From positions 1 to 64,000 of the forward strand of contig JAHIQI010000024.1 of assembly GCA_018902755.1 (NCBI GenBank): a stretch of 64,000 bases of DNA. Direction: 5' to 3'. Shown in pieces: positions 24,456 to 32,071 of the stretch. The DNA comes from Pseudomonadota bacterium. Lineage in GTDB: Bacteria > Desulfobacterota > Desulfarculia > Desulfarculales > Desulfarculaceae. The position numbers and the translations under genes are program-made. Each line of letters begins with the position of its first letter. Within the stretch, counting starts at the first letter, position 1. The notes beneath the pieces are model-generated. The model saw only the letters and a list, made by a program, of their open reading frames with translations, ran no database searches and had not been told where the DNA came from.

Positions 24456-27197
24456 ATGAACAGTGTAAAATCTTTCGTGAGCCGGTGGCTAAAGGTGCAG
24501 CCCGAGGAGATCGGGGTGTTCCTTTGGTCCGCGGCCATCTTGTACCTTATCCGCACCTCCAACATTCTTTTCAACAACTTCGCCGAAACCGCCTTTCTCA
24601 AGCGTTTCGGCGTCGAGTACCTGCCCATCGTCTACATCATCAACTCCCTGACCACCTTCCTGATCATGGCGGCCATAACCGGGGTTTTGCGCAAGCTGCC
24701 CAGCGGGCGCATGCTGGCCTACATGATGGTGTTCTGCGGCCTGTCGGTGGCCGCCCTGCGCCCGGTGGTGAGCATGGGCTTCGACCTGGTCTATCCGGTT
24801 CTGTTCGTGCTAAAGGCCCAGTACGAGGGGCTGTTGGCCTTGGTGTTCTGGAACCTGGCCAACGACTTTTTCAACACCCGGCAATCCAAGCGCATCTTCC
24901 CCTTGATCACCGCCGGCGGCGTGATCGGGGCCATCATCGGCAGCTTCATAACCCCGGCCCTGTCCAAGGCCGTCACCTTCGACAACCTGATGCTGGCCTA
25001 CGCGGTCTCCTGCATGCTGGGAGCGGCCATGGTCTGGGGCATGAACCGCCAGTACCCGGTGCTCAACATTTCCGAGCGCAAGAGCAAGAAAAAGGCCCCC
25101 AAGATTTCCATGATCCAGGAGATCAAGCAGATCGGCCCCATGATCAAGGAGTCGACCCTGCTCAAGATACTGGTGCTACTCACCCTGCTGCCCAACATCG
25201 CCCTACCGATCATGAACTACCAGTTCAACTTCGCGGTGAACGAGACCTACGCCACCGAGGGCGGCATGGTGGCCTTCTTCGGCTATTTCCGAGGGGTGCT
25301 CAACATCGTGAGCCTGGTCATCTTGTTGTTCGTGGGCAAGATCTACACCCGCTGGGGCCTGCCGGTGGCCTTGATATTCCACCCGGCCAACTACGCCATA
25401 GCCTTTTTGGCCTTTTTGTTCCGCTTCGACATCGTCACCGCCATGTACGCCCGCCTGTCCACCCGCGTCTTGCTGGTGACCATAAACAACCCCGCCCGCA
25501 ACATCCTGGTGGGGCTGTTCCCCGACGAGTTCCGGGCCCTGCTCAGGCCCTTTTTGCGGGGCACCGTGGTCAGGGTGGGCATCCTGGTGGGCTCGGGCAT
25601 CATCTTCCTGTCCGAGCACCTGGTGCACCCGCGCTGGCTGTCCATCGTGGGCCTGGTGGTGTCCCTGACCTGGGTGGCCACCAGCATCTGGCTCAAGCGC
25701 TCCTACTCCGACATCCTCCTGGGGCTCATAGGGCGCAACGTCATAGACCTGCGCTCCCTGCAGGACCAGGACGTGGGGGTGATCTTCAAGGACAAGCGGG
25801 CCCAGGACCAGCTGGTGGAGGCCTGCATGGCCTCCCAGGGCAAGGCCTGCCTGTGGTACGCCGAGATGATGAAGGCCCAGCAAGTGCCCGAGATGGAGGA
25901 GCATCTGCTCAGGCTCATCCAGACCAAGGACGAGAAGACCGCCATCAGCCTGCTGCCCCTGGTGCCCAAGGGAATCGGCCTCAAGGCCCTGGAGGCCTAC
26001 GCCGCCCTGGCCGACCCGGCCAAGCCCGAGCTTACCGCCGCCCTGGCCGCCGCCGCCGGGCACCTACCCCTGGAAGAGTCGGCCTCCTTCCTGCGCCGCC
26101 TGCTGGAGGAGCAGCCAGACCTGAGGGTGCAGGCACAGGCGGTGATCGGCCTGTACCACCTGGAGCCCGAGAAATACCATCCCATCATCCAGCGGTGGCT
26201 GGAGAGCGGGGACCACGACCAGCGCCGGGCGGGCGTCATCGCCGCGGGCGGTTCGGGCAACCAGGAGTTCCGCCCCGGCCTGCGCCGCATGTTGGACGAA
26301 GACCCCAAGGCCGATTTGGTGCCGGACATCCTGACCGCCCTGGGACGCCTGGACGATCCGGGCATGGACGAGTTGGTGCTGGCCAGGTTGCACGACGACC
26401 CCGCCTCGCTGCCCCTGGAGGTGCTGACCAATTTCGAGCTGAAGGGCGAGACCGAACTCAAGGCCTTCATCCGTCTGCTGGGCAGGGAAAAACAAGAGAT
26501 CCGCGACATGGCCCTGGAACGGCTGTCCGAGGCGGAAAACCTGGACAGCGCGGTGCTCATCGAGGCGCTCAGCCTGCCCAACCGGCGGCTGCGCCGGGGG
26601 CTCTACGAGCTGATGGGCCAGCTCAAGATCGGCGACCGGGAGATCATCGCCTTTGCCCGGAGCAGCCTGGAACTGGCCTACTCCAACATCGTGGAGGCCG
26701 TGGCGCTGGAGAAGCTGCCCGAGGCCCCGGAGCGCGACCTTTTGATCCAGCACCTGATGGAGCACAAGAAGGCCAGGGTGGAGACCATTCTCCGGGTGCT
26801 GGCCACCCAGGAGGGGTCGGACCAGATGCGCCTGGTGATCCGGGGCCTGTCCTCGGCCGACGGCAAGCTGCGCTCCAACGCCATCGAGGCCCTGGAGTCC
26901 ATGGTGGGCAGCGAGCTGTCCCAGGCCATGCTGCCCCTGGTGGAAGAGGGCCAGGTGAACGAGACCCTGGCCGCCGGGCGCAAGCTGTTCAAGCTGCCCA
27001 CTCACTTTGACGGCGAGCAGGGCCTGATGGAGCACATGCTGGCCAAGAAGAACTGGGTCACCCTGTATTTGACCCTGGTGGTGCTGGGCCAGCAGGAGCA
27101 GGGCCTGGGGCCTTACCGCGAGGCCCTGCAGCGCCTGGCCAAACACCACAACCCCTACGTAAGCGCAGAGGCGGCCCGTTTGGCCGCCAGAGTCTGA
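24456..27197 (+). CDS. Npt1/Npt2-like MFS transporter with C-terminal HEAT repeats, 913 aa
   Basis: Residues 1-425 or so form about 12 hydrophobic segments of an MFS-type carrier (FLWSAAILYLIRTSNILFNN and similar), resembling the ADP/ATP translocase-like Npt family found in Desulfobacterota. Residues from about 430 to the end are soluble helical repeats with acidic, Leu-rich HEAT-type units (for example LTALGRLDDPGMDELVLARL). Relatives often carry a cyclic-nucleotide-binding domain; here it is encoded by the separate gene 22 bp downstream. Nucleotide transport is only inferred from family resemblance. It starts 110 bp after the ABC operon. Confidence 0.75.
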   Translation: MNSVKSFVSRWLKVQPEEIGVFLWSAAILYLIRTSNILFNNFAETAFLKRFGVEYLPIVYIINSLTTFLIMAAITGVLRKLPSGRMLAYMMVFCGLSVAALRPVVSMGFDLVYPVLFVLKAQYEGLLALVFWNLANDFFNTRQSKRIFPLITAGGVIGAIIGSFITPALSKAVTFDNLMLAYAVSCMLGAAMVWGMNRQYPVLNISERKSKKKAPKISMIQEIKQIGPMIKESTLLKILVLLTLLPNIALPIMNYQFNFAVNETYATEGGMVAFFGYFRGVLNIVSLVILLFVGKIYTRWGLPVALIFHPANYAIAFLAFLFRFDIVTAMYARLSTRVLLVTINNPARNILVGLFPDEFRALLRPFLRGTVVRVGILVGSGIIFLSEHLVHPRWLSIVGLVVSLTWVATSIWLKRSYSDILLGLIGRNVIDLRSLQDQDVGVIFKDKRAQDQLVEACMASQGKACLWYAEMMKAQQVPEMEEHLLRLIQTKDEKTAISLLPLVPKGIGLKALEAYAALADPAKPELTAALAAAAGHLPLEESASFLRRLLEEQPDLRVQAQAVIGLYHLEPEKYHPIIQRWLESGDHDQRRAGVIAAGGSGNQEFRPGLRRMLDEDPKADLVPDILTALGRLDDPGMDELVLARLHDDPASLPLEVLTNFELKGETELKAFIRLLGREKQEIRDMALERLSEAENLDSAVLIEALSLPNRRLRRGLYELMGQLKIGDREIIAFARSSLELAYSNIVEAVALEKLPEAPERDLLIQHLMEHKKARVETILRVLATQEGSDQMRLVIRGLSSADGKLRSNAIEALESMVGSELSQAMLPLVEEGQVNETLAAGRKLFKLPTHFDGEQGLMEHMLAKKNWVTLYLTLVVLGQQEQGLGPYREALQRLAKHHNPYVSAEAARLAARV

Positions 27198-27219
27198 GCC
27201 CCCCGGCAAGGAGCGAGTC

Positions 27220-27747
27220 ATGAGTCAGGAAACCAGCCTGTCGGAAAAAATCCTGCTGCTTAGGCGCATGGAGATATTCGAGGGCCTGGCCGTGGCCGAG
27301 CTGGCCGCGGTGGCCTCGGTGTGTCAGGACTACGAGGCCAAGCCCGATGAGAACATCATCACCGAAGGCGATGTGGGCGAAAGCATGTACCTGATCGTCA
27401 AGGGCAGGGTGGTGGTTTCCCAACTGGGCGAGGATGGCTGCTCCATGGAGCTGGCCACCCTGGGCGAGGGCGACTACGTGGGCGAGATGGCCCTGTTTGA
27501 CGATGCCCCCCGCTCGGCCACGGTGGCCGCCAACGGCCCGGTGCGCCTATTGGTGCTCTACAAGCGGGAGTTCGACGAGACGGTGCGCGAGTATCCCCAG
27601 GTGGCCTTGCAGATGTGCAAGGAGCTGAGCCGCCGCCTGCGCAAGCTGCACGAGAAGATCCACGCCATCCCGGTGTGCGACCTGCCGTCCTCCTTCACCA
27701 ACGGTGAGAAAGAAAACGGCTCAAAGCCCGATTCAGAACCCGGCTAA
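27220..27747 (+). CDS. Cyclic nucleotide-binding domain protein, 175 aa
   Basis: A single CNB domain at about residues 18-140. The phosphate-binding cassette is intact, with GEMALFDDAPRSATV containing the Glu and Arg that contact the ribose and phosphate of cAMP or cGMP. No HTH follows, so it is not a Crp-type regulator. The last 25 residues are polar and the last 53 bp overlap the end of the convergent amidohydrolase gene. Being 22 bp after the MFS/HEAT gene, it probably gates or regulates that transporter (inference). Confidence 0.88.
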   Translation: MSQETSLSEKILLLRRMEIFEGLAVAELAAVASVCQDYEAKPDENIITEGDVGESMYLIVKGRVVVSQLGEDGCSMELATLGEGDYVGEMALFDDAPRSATVAANGPVRLLVLYKREFDETVREYPQVALQMCKELSRRLRKLHEKIHAIPVCDLPSSFTNGEKENGSKPDSEPG

Positions 27748-28483
27748 GCTCCGCCGCTTTTTCCGGATACACCCGGCTGTACTCCAGGTCGGCGTAGAGG
27801 TCCTTGTTCAACTCCATCTGCACCGCCACCGCGCCCCTGGCCCTTAACCTGGGGCCGTAGCGAGCGATGATGTGCCCTCCGGCGTAGGGGGTGTTGTAGG
27901 CCACGCTCAGGCCTTGGTCGCGCAACGCCTCCCCCAACAAACGAAACACCTCGGGCGGGCAGGTGGGCTCGCCGCGCTCCGGGGCCGCCTCGCCGCCCTC
28001 GCCGCCGCGGTTGCTCAGCACCACGTCGGCCCGCTTGGCGCCGGGGTCCGGGGCCTCGGCCGGGCCGATGCCGTCCAGGGAGTGGCCGTCCAACAGGACC
28101 CGCACGCCGGGGGCGGCCAGGGCCTCGGCCATCTCGCGGTGCCAGGGCCGCCAGAAGCTCTCCACCCAGCGGCGCTTAAGCGCCTGGTCCGGGCCTTGGC
28201 CGGGGGGGAACACCGCCCGCCCGGCGTAGTCGATGGCCGCCACCACCCCCTTGGGTCCCAGGTCGTCGGGGGCGCGGTTCAGGTCCACCACCAGGCGGGT
28301 CTGGGGGGCGGGCAAAACCTTGAGGGCGGGCAGGGGGCCGAAGACCTCCCGTGAGCCCAGGTCCACCGACTGCTCCACCTCCAGCGGGCTGAGCGCCAAA
28401 CGGGCCGCCGCCTGGGGGGGAACCTGGGCCGAGCAGTGGGGCAGCGAAATTACCAGAGGCAGAACAGAAGCCTCGTTAGGCAT
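27695..28483 (-). CDS. N-formylglutamate amidohydrolase-family protein, 262 aa
   Basis: Matches the FGase/HutG2 zinc hydrolase fold: early VISLPHCSAQVP, then TRLVVDLNRAPDD, VLLDGHSLDGIGP and late NTPYAGGHIIARYGP with AVQMELNKDLY. These supply the metal-binding His, Asp and Glu residues. The ATG overlaps the stop of the upstream glutathione-synthetase-like gene by 8 bp, so translation is coupled. Family members hydrolyse N-formyl or related acyl groups from glutamate or peptides. Linkage with an ATP-grasp ligase suggests trimming or deblocking a ligase product or substrate (inference). Confidence 0.85.
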   Translation of the reverse strand: MPNEASVLPLVISLPHCSAQVPPQAAARLALSPLEVEQSVDLGSREVFGPLPALKVLPAPQTRLVVDLNRAPDDLGPKGVVAAIDYAGRAVFPPGQGPDQALKRRWVESFWRPWHREMAEALAAPGVRVLLDGHSLDGIGPAEAPDPGAKRADVVLSNRGGEGGEAAPERGEPTCPPEVFRLLGEALRDQGLSVAYNTPYAGGHIIARYGPRLRARGAVAVQMELNKDLYADLEYSRVYPEKAAELSRVLNRALSRFLSHRW

Positions 28484-29471
28484 GGCCCTTGAGCCTCCGG
28501 ACCTGCTCCTCCACGAAGTCGGCCACCATGGATTCTATCTTGATGCCGTCCAGCCGGTTTATGCGCGGGATGCCGCCGGGGCTCACCACGTTTATCTCCA
28601 CCAGCTTGTCGCCGATGATGTCCAGGCCCACGAAGTACAGGCCGTCGGCCATGAGCCGGGGCCGTATGGTCTCGCAGATGCGGCGGTCGCTTTCGGTTAT
28701 CTCGTGCTTGGCCGGAGTGGCCCCGGCGTGGATGTTGGTGCGGAAGTCGCCCTCGGCCGGTATGCGGCGCATGGCTCCCAGAATCTCGCCGTTTAAAAGC
28801 ATGACCCGCACGTCGCCGTGCTTTTTCACCTCGGATAGATACTCCTGCACCATGATGGCTTCGCGCTCGGGGTAGGGCTTGTAGGAGTTCACGTAGTAGT
28901 GGATCAGGCTGTTGAGGTTGTCGCGGTCGTGGCTGCTTACCTTGATGACCCCCTCGCCCCGGGAGCGGCTGAGCGGCTTGACCACCATGGCCCCGCCGAA
29001 CTCGTCGATAACCTTGCGCACGCGTTTGGGGTCGCGGCTTACGTGGGTCTCGGGGATGATCTCCGGGAAGTTGAGCAGATACAGCTTGCTGCTGGCCAGC
29101 ATCTGGCCGGTGGTGCTGTTGATGGTGAACACCTCGCCGCGCACGTGGTGCAGGTATTCCAGGGTCTGGTAGTTGAGCGGCGGGTCCTTGCGCAAAAACA
29201 GGGCGTCGATGTCGGTGATCTCCTCGAAGATCAGCTCCTCGCGCTTCAGGCAGGCGATGGCGTCGTTCCAGTAGTCGCGCATGGACTGGTCCGGGGCCAC
29301 GCTGACGTTGCGCATGCGCGCCACCAGGCGCGAGCCGCGCACGTAGACGTCGTGGGGCTCCAGGAAAAACACGGTGTGCCCCCGCTGGTTGCACTCGTAC
29401 ATCAACCAGCTCGTGGTCTCGTTTTCGGGCTCGATGGACTCCAGGGGGTCCATCATAAAGGCGATAATCAT
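28476..29471 (-). CDS. Glutathione synthetase-like ATP-grasp ligase, 331 aa
   Basis: ATG 29471 has a GGGGCGGGG stretch upstream and begins MIIAFMMDPLESI, aligning with the start of E. coli GshB. Further matches are FLRKDPPLNYQTLEYLHHV, MVVKPLSRSRGEGVIKV, IMVQEYLSEVKKHGDVRVML and FVGLDIIGDKLVEINVVSPG, covering substrate, ATP and magnesium sites. GshB joins gamma-glutamylcysteine and glycine. No GshA-like gene is in the window, so the product may be another peptide. The longer frame from 29504 was not used. It lies downstream of a structured leader (29516-29585). Confidence 0.88.
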   Translation of the reverse strand: MIIAFMMDPLESIEPENETTSWLMYECNQRGHTVFFLEPHDVYVRGSRLVARMRNVSVAPDQSMRDYWNDAIACLKREELIFEEITDIDALFLRKDPPLNYQTLEYLHHVRGEVFTINSTTGQMLASSKLYLLNFPEIIPETHVSRDPKRVRKVIDEFGGAMVVKPLSRSRGEGVIKVSSHDRDNLNSLIHYYVNSYKPYPEREAIMVQEYLSEVKKHGDVRVMLLNGEILGAMRRIPAEGDFRTNIHAGATPAKHEITESDRRICETIRPRLMADGLYFVGLDIIGDKLVEINVVSPGGIPRINRLDGIKIESMVADFVEEQVRRLKGHA

Positions 29472-29515
29472 ATCCCCGCCCCGCTGATGTAGTAAATGCG
29501 CCACCCACCATGGCG

Positions 29516-29545
29516 CAATAAAGCCGGCCGTGAAAGAAGCCGGCT
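29516..29545 (-). terminator. Rho-independent terminator-like hairpin on the minus strand
   Basis: On the minus strand AGCCGGC and GCCGGCT form a seven-base-pair stem with a ten-base loop, followed by TTTATT. It lies about 90 bp after the cyclase stop and about 45 bp before the gshB-like start, so it can end the cyclase transcript or attenuate the gshB transcript. Confidence 0.6.
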
Positions 29546-29585
29546 CCCACGGAGCGAAAGCAGCGCCTTCACCCCTGCTCGGCTT
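29537..29585 (-). promoter_or_regulatory. Structured leader with alternative pairing, upstream of the gshB-like gene
   Basis: On the minus strand AAGCCG (29585-29580) can pair with CGGCTT (29542-29537), enclosing two small hairpins: GCAG/CTGC and GCTCC-gtg-GGAGC. CGGCTT and part of GGAGC are also needed for the terminator stem at 29545-29522, so the two folds exclude each other. This is the layout of an attenuator or riboswitch. I cannot assign it to a known RNA class. Confidence 0.45.
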
Positions 29586-29633
29586 TTTACTTTAGCACAA
29601 AGGCCCGTAGTGTGACAGGCGTGGCGGCCCGGT

Positions 29634-31181
29634 TCAAGGCACCGCGAACACCTCCACCGGCTGACTGCGCCCCTTCACCGTGGTGGCGCGCAGGCGATCG
29701 AGGGCCACCCCCTCCCCCAGGGCGGCGGCGGTGGACCCGCTCATCAGGATGTCGCGGCCCATGGCCTTGGTCAGCTCTTGCAGGCGGGCGGCCAGGTTCA
29801 CCGTGTCGCCTACCAGGGCGTAGGTAAGCCTGCCGCCGCCGCCGATGTTGGCCGCCAGGGCCGGTCCGCTGTGGATGCCGATGCCGTGGCGCAGGGGATG
29901 GTGCCCGGTGGCGATGAGCCGGGCGTTGTAGGCGGCCAGACGCCGCCGCATGGCCAGGGCCGCCTCCAGGGCGTGGCGGGGATGGTCGGCCAGGGCCAGG
30001 GGCGCGCCGAACACCGCCTCGATCTCGTCGCCGATGTATTGCAGCACCAGGCCGCCGTGCTCCTCCACCGCGGTGGCCATGTGCTGAAAATAGCCGTTGA
30101 TCACCATGACCACCTCCTTGGGGGGAGTGGTCTCGGCCAGGGTGGTGAAATCACGCAGATCGGCGAAGATCATGGTGACCTGTTTGATCTCGCCGTCCAG
30201 GGGGATGCGCCCGGCCAGTATCTCGTCGCGCACCTGCTGGCTGACGTACAGGCCGAAGGCGTCCTTGATGCGCTCGCGCTCGGCCAGGCCCTCGGTCATC
30301 TGGTTGATCATGTCCGCGGTGTAGCCTATCTCGTCGTTGGCCATCACCTGCACCCGGTTGCCGAAGTCGCCGCCGCGCACCTTGCTCAGCACCCGCACTA
30401 TTTCCCTGAGCGGCCGCACCATGTTCACGGTGACCAGGGCGGCCAAGCCCACCGCGTTGACCATGAACATCACGCAAAGCACCACCACCGCGGTCTGCAA
30501 ATCGCCCAGCACCTCGGCCGCCGGAAGGCTGCCCACCTCCACCAGGCGGGCCGACCCCTTGATAGTGAAGATGATGGCCAGGAAGGGGACCATGCAGGCC
30601 CCCAGCAAGAGCCCGGCCATACGCACGCCGATGCGCATGCGCCAGGCCCCCCGCACCCGCGAGAGGCCCCCGTTGGGGAAGAACACCGGGGCCAGCTTGT
30701 GCTGCAGCATATGCTCCAGCAGGAAGAAGGCGGTGGTCACGGTGATGGCCCCCACGAACAGCGAGCGCAGGGCCATGACCCCTCCGAGGTGCGTCGCCAC
30801 GGGCAATTGGAACAGGACCAGGGGAAAGACCAGGGCGGCCAGGCCCCACAGGAAAAGGTTGAGGCACACGGCCACCCAGGGCTCGTTGAGCAGGCGGCGG
30901 CTGGCCAGCTTGGTGAGCGCCGGGCTGGACTTGCGGCCCCCGGCCAGGTCGGCCAGGTGTCGGCGTATGGGCCGCTCCCAGGTGAGCAATACGCCGAATC
31001 CCACCGTGAAGGCGAAAAGGTCGTAGATGATGATCAGCCACATGATTTCCGGGGTGCGGGGCAGACGGATCATGTAGGCCCAACGGTCCAGTGCCGCCAT
31101 TAGGGCCACCCCCATAATGTTGGCCATCAAGTTGCCGAAAAGCATGAGGTTGGCGAGAAAAAAGCGCCTAGCGCGGGTCAA
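29634..31181 (-). CDS. Membrane-bound class III adenylate/guanylate cyclase with HAMP-like region, 515 aa
   Basis: TTG 31181 has GGGAGG five bases upstream and gives a membrane-targeted N-terminus; the longer open frame starts inside the upstream gene. About six hydrophobic segments are followed by a HAMP-like linker (NMVRPLREIVRVLSKV) and the catalytic domain at about 330-515. Metal-binding Asp residues are in MIFADLRDFT and QYIGDEIEAVFG. The transition-state Asn and Arg are in VGDTVNLAARLQ. The Lys that normally selects adenine, just before IGD, is Gln. It starts 20 bp after the MBL-fold gene, probably in one operon. Confidence 0.87.
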   Translation of the reverse strand: MTRARRFFLANLMLFGNLMANIMGVALMAALDRWAYMIRLPRTPEIMWLIIIYDLFAFTVGFGVLLTWERPIRRHLADLAGGRKSSPALTKLASRRLLNEPWVAVCLNLFLWGLAALVFPLVLFQLPVATHLGGVMALRSLFVGAITVTTAFFLLEHMLQHKLAPVFFPNGGLSRVRGAWRMRIGVRMAGLLLGACMVPFLAIIFTIKGSARLVEVGSLPAAEVLGDLQTAVVVLCVMFMVNAVGLAALVTVNMVRPLREIVRVLSKVRGGDFGNRVQVMANDEIGYTADMINQMTEGLAERERIKDAFGLYVSQQVRDEILAGRIPLDGEIKQVTMIFADLRDFTTLAETTPPKEVVMVINGYFQHMATAVEEHGGLVLQYIGDEIEAVFGAPLALADHPRHALEAALAMRRRLAAYNARLIATGHHPLRHGIGIHSGPALAANIGGGGRLTYALVGDTVNLAARLQELTKAMGRDILMSGSTAAALGEGVALDRLRATTVKGRSQPVEVFAVP

Positions 31182-31201
31182 CCGGTCCTCCCGGATGGAG
31201 T

Positions 31202-32014
31202 TTATATCTCCAAGGCCATGCCCTCGGCGGCGGCGTCCACCGCCATGCCGCCGGCATGCTCCCGAGCCGCTTCCACCACGCTTTGCACTTGGTCGTCGCT
31301 GCGGTCCGGGTCGTGATGGGTCAGTAGCAGGCGGCCCGCCCCCGCCGCCCGGGCCAGGGCCACGGCGGAGGGCCAATCGGAGTGCCCCCGGCCATGGTAG
31401 GGGCCCATTTCGCTGGGCAGGTATTGGCAGTCGTGGATGAGCACCTTGGCTCCCCGGCAGAAATCCACCAGGCGGGGCGGGGGGCCTTGGGGAGGCAGTT
31501 CGTTGTCGGTGATGAACACCAGGGCGCCCTCGGGGCCGTCGAAACGGTAGCCGATGCTGCCCTGGGGATGGCTCAGCGGGGTGGTGCGCACCTGGTAGCC
31601 GCCCAGGGTAAAGCGGGGCGGGTCCAGGCCGGGGCCGGGCACGATGTCGGCGGGGAGCTGGTCAAAGGGCACCGGGAAACCGCCCACCGGACGCCCGGAA
31701 TAGAACAGGCGCTTCAGCCCGTGCAGGGCGTTGGGCCAGCCGCCCACCGAGATGGTCATGGCCGGGTCGAAGATGGGGGCGAAAAAGGGAAAACCCATGA
31801 GGTGGTCGGGGTGCAGGTGGGTGATGAGCAGAGTGACTTGCTTGCACTTGCCCAGCAGGGCCTGGCCCAGAGGCCGGATGCCGCTGCCCGCGTCGATAAT
31901 TACCTGCTGCCCGCCCAGTTCAAGCTGTAGGCAGGTGCTGTTGCCCCCAAAACGCAGGGTGTTAGGACCCGGCGCGGGGATGGAGCCCCTGGTTCCCCAG
32001 AATCTCAGGCGCAC
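31202..32014 (-). CDS. Metallo-beta-lactamase-fold hydrolase, possibly cyclic nucleotide phosphodiesterase-like, 270 aa
   Basis: Begins MRLRFWGTRGSIPAPGP and GGNSTCLQLEL, typical of a branch of RNase Z/phosphodiesterase-like MBL proteins. The metal motif is THLHPDHLMGF. Later ligands are in FITDNE, LIHDCQY and LLTHHDPDRSD. There is no signal peptide. It is the first gene of a pair with the class III cyclase 20 bp downstream, so degradation of the cyclase product is an attractive role. This is inferred from context and is not a proven activity of the family. Confidence 0.8.
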   Translation of the reverse strand: MRLRFWGTRGSIPAPGPNTLRFGGNSTCLQLELGGQQVIIDAGSGIRPLGQALLGKCKQVTLLITHLHPDHLMGFPFFAPIFDPAMTISVGGWPNALHGLKRLFYSGRPVGGFPVPFDQLPADIVPGPGLDPPRFTLGGYQVRTTPLSHPQGSIGYRFDGPEGALVFITDNELPPQGPPPRLVDFCRGAKVLIHDCQYLPSEMGPYHGRGHSDWPSAVALARAAGAGRLLLTHHDPDRSDDQVQSVVEAAREHAGGMAVDAAAEGMALEI

Positions 32015-32071
32015 TTGAATATGCCTCCCGTTGGTCCCGGCGTTGGTGCAACTCGCCCTAGAGAAAAGAGC

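Noticed and set aside
29522..29585. SAH riboswitch resemblance (GGCGCTGC) in the gshB leader
   Set aside because: Only the short core matches; the surrounding conserved stems and the CCAGGCTCGG-like end are not seen, and the downstream genes are not SAH-recycling genes.
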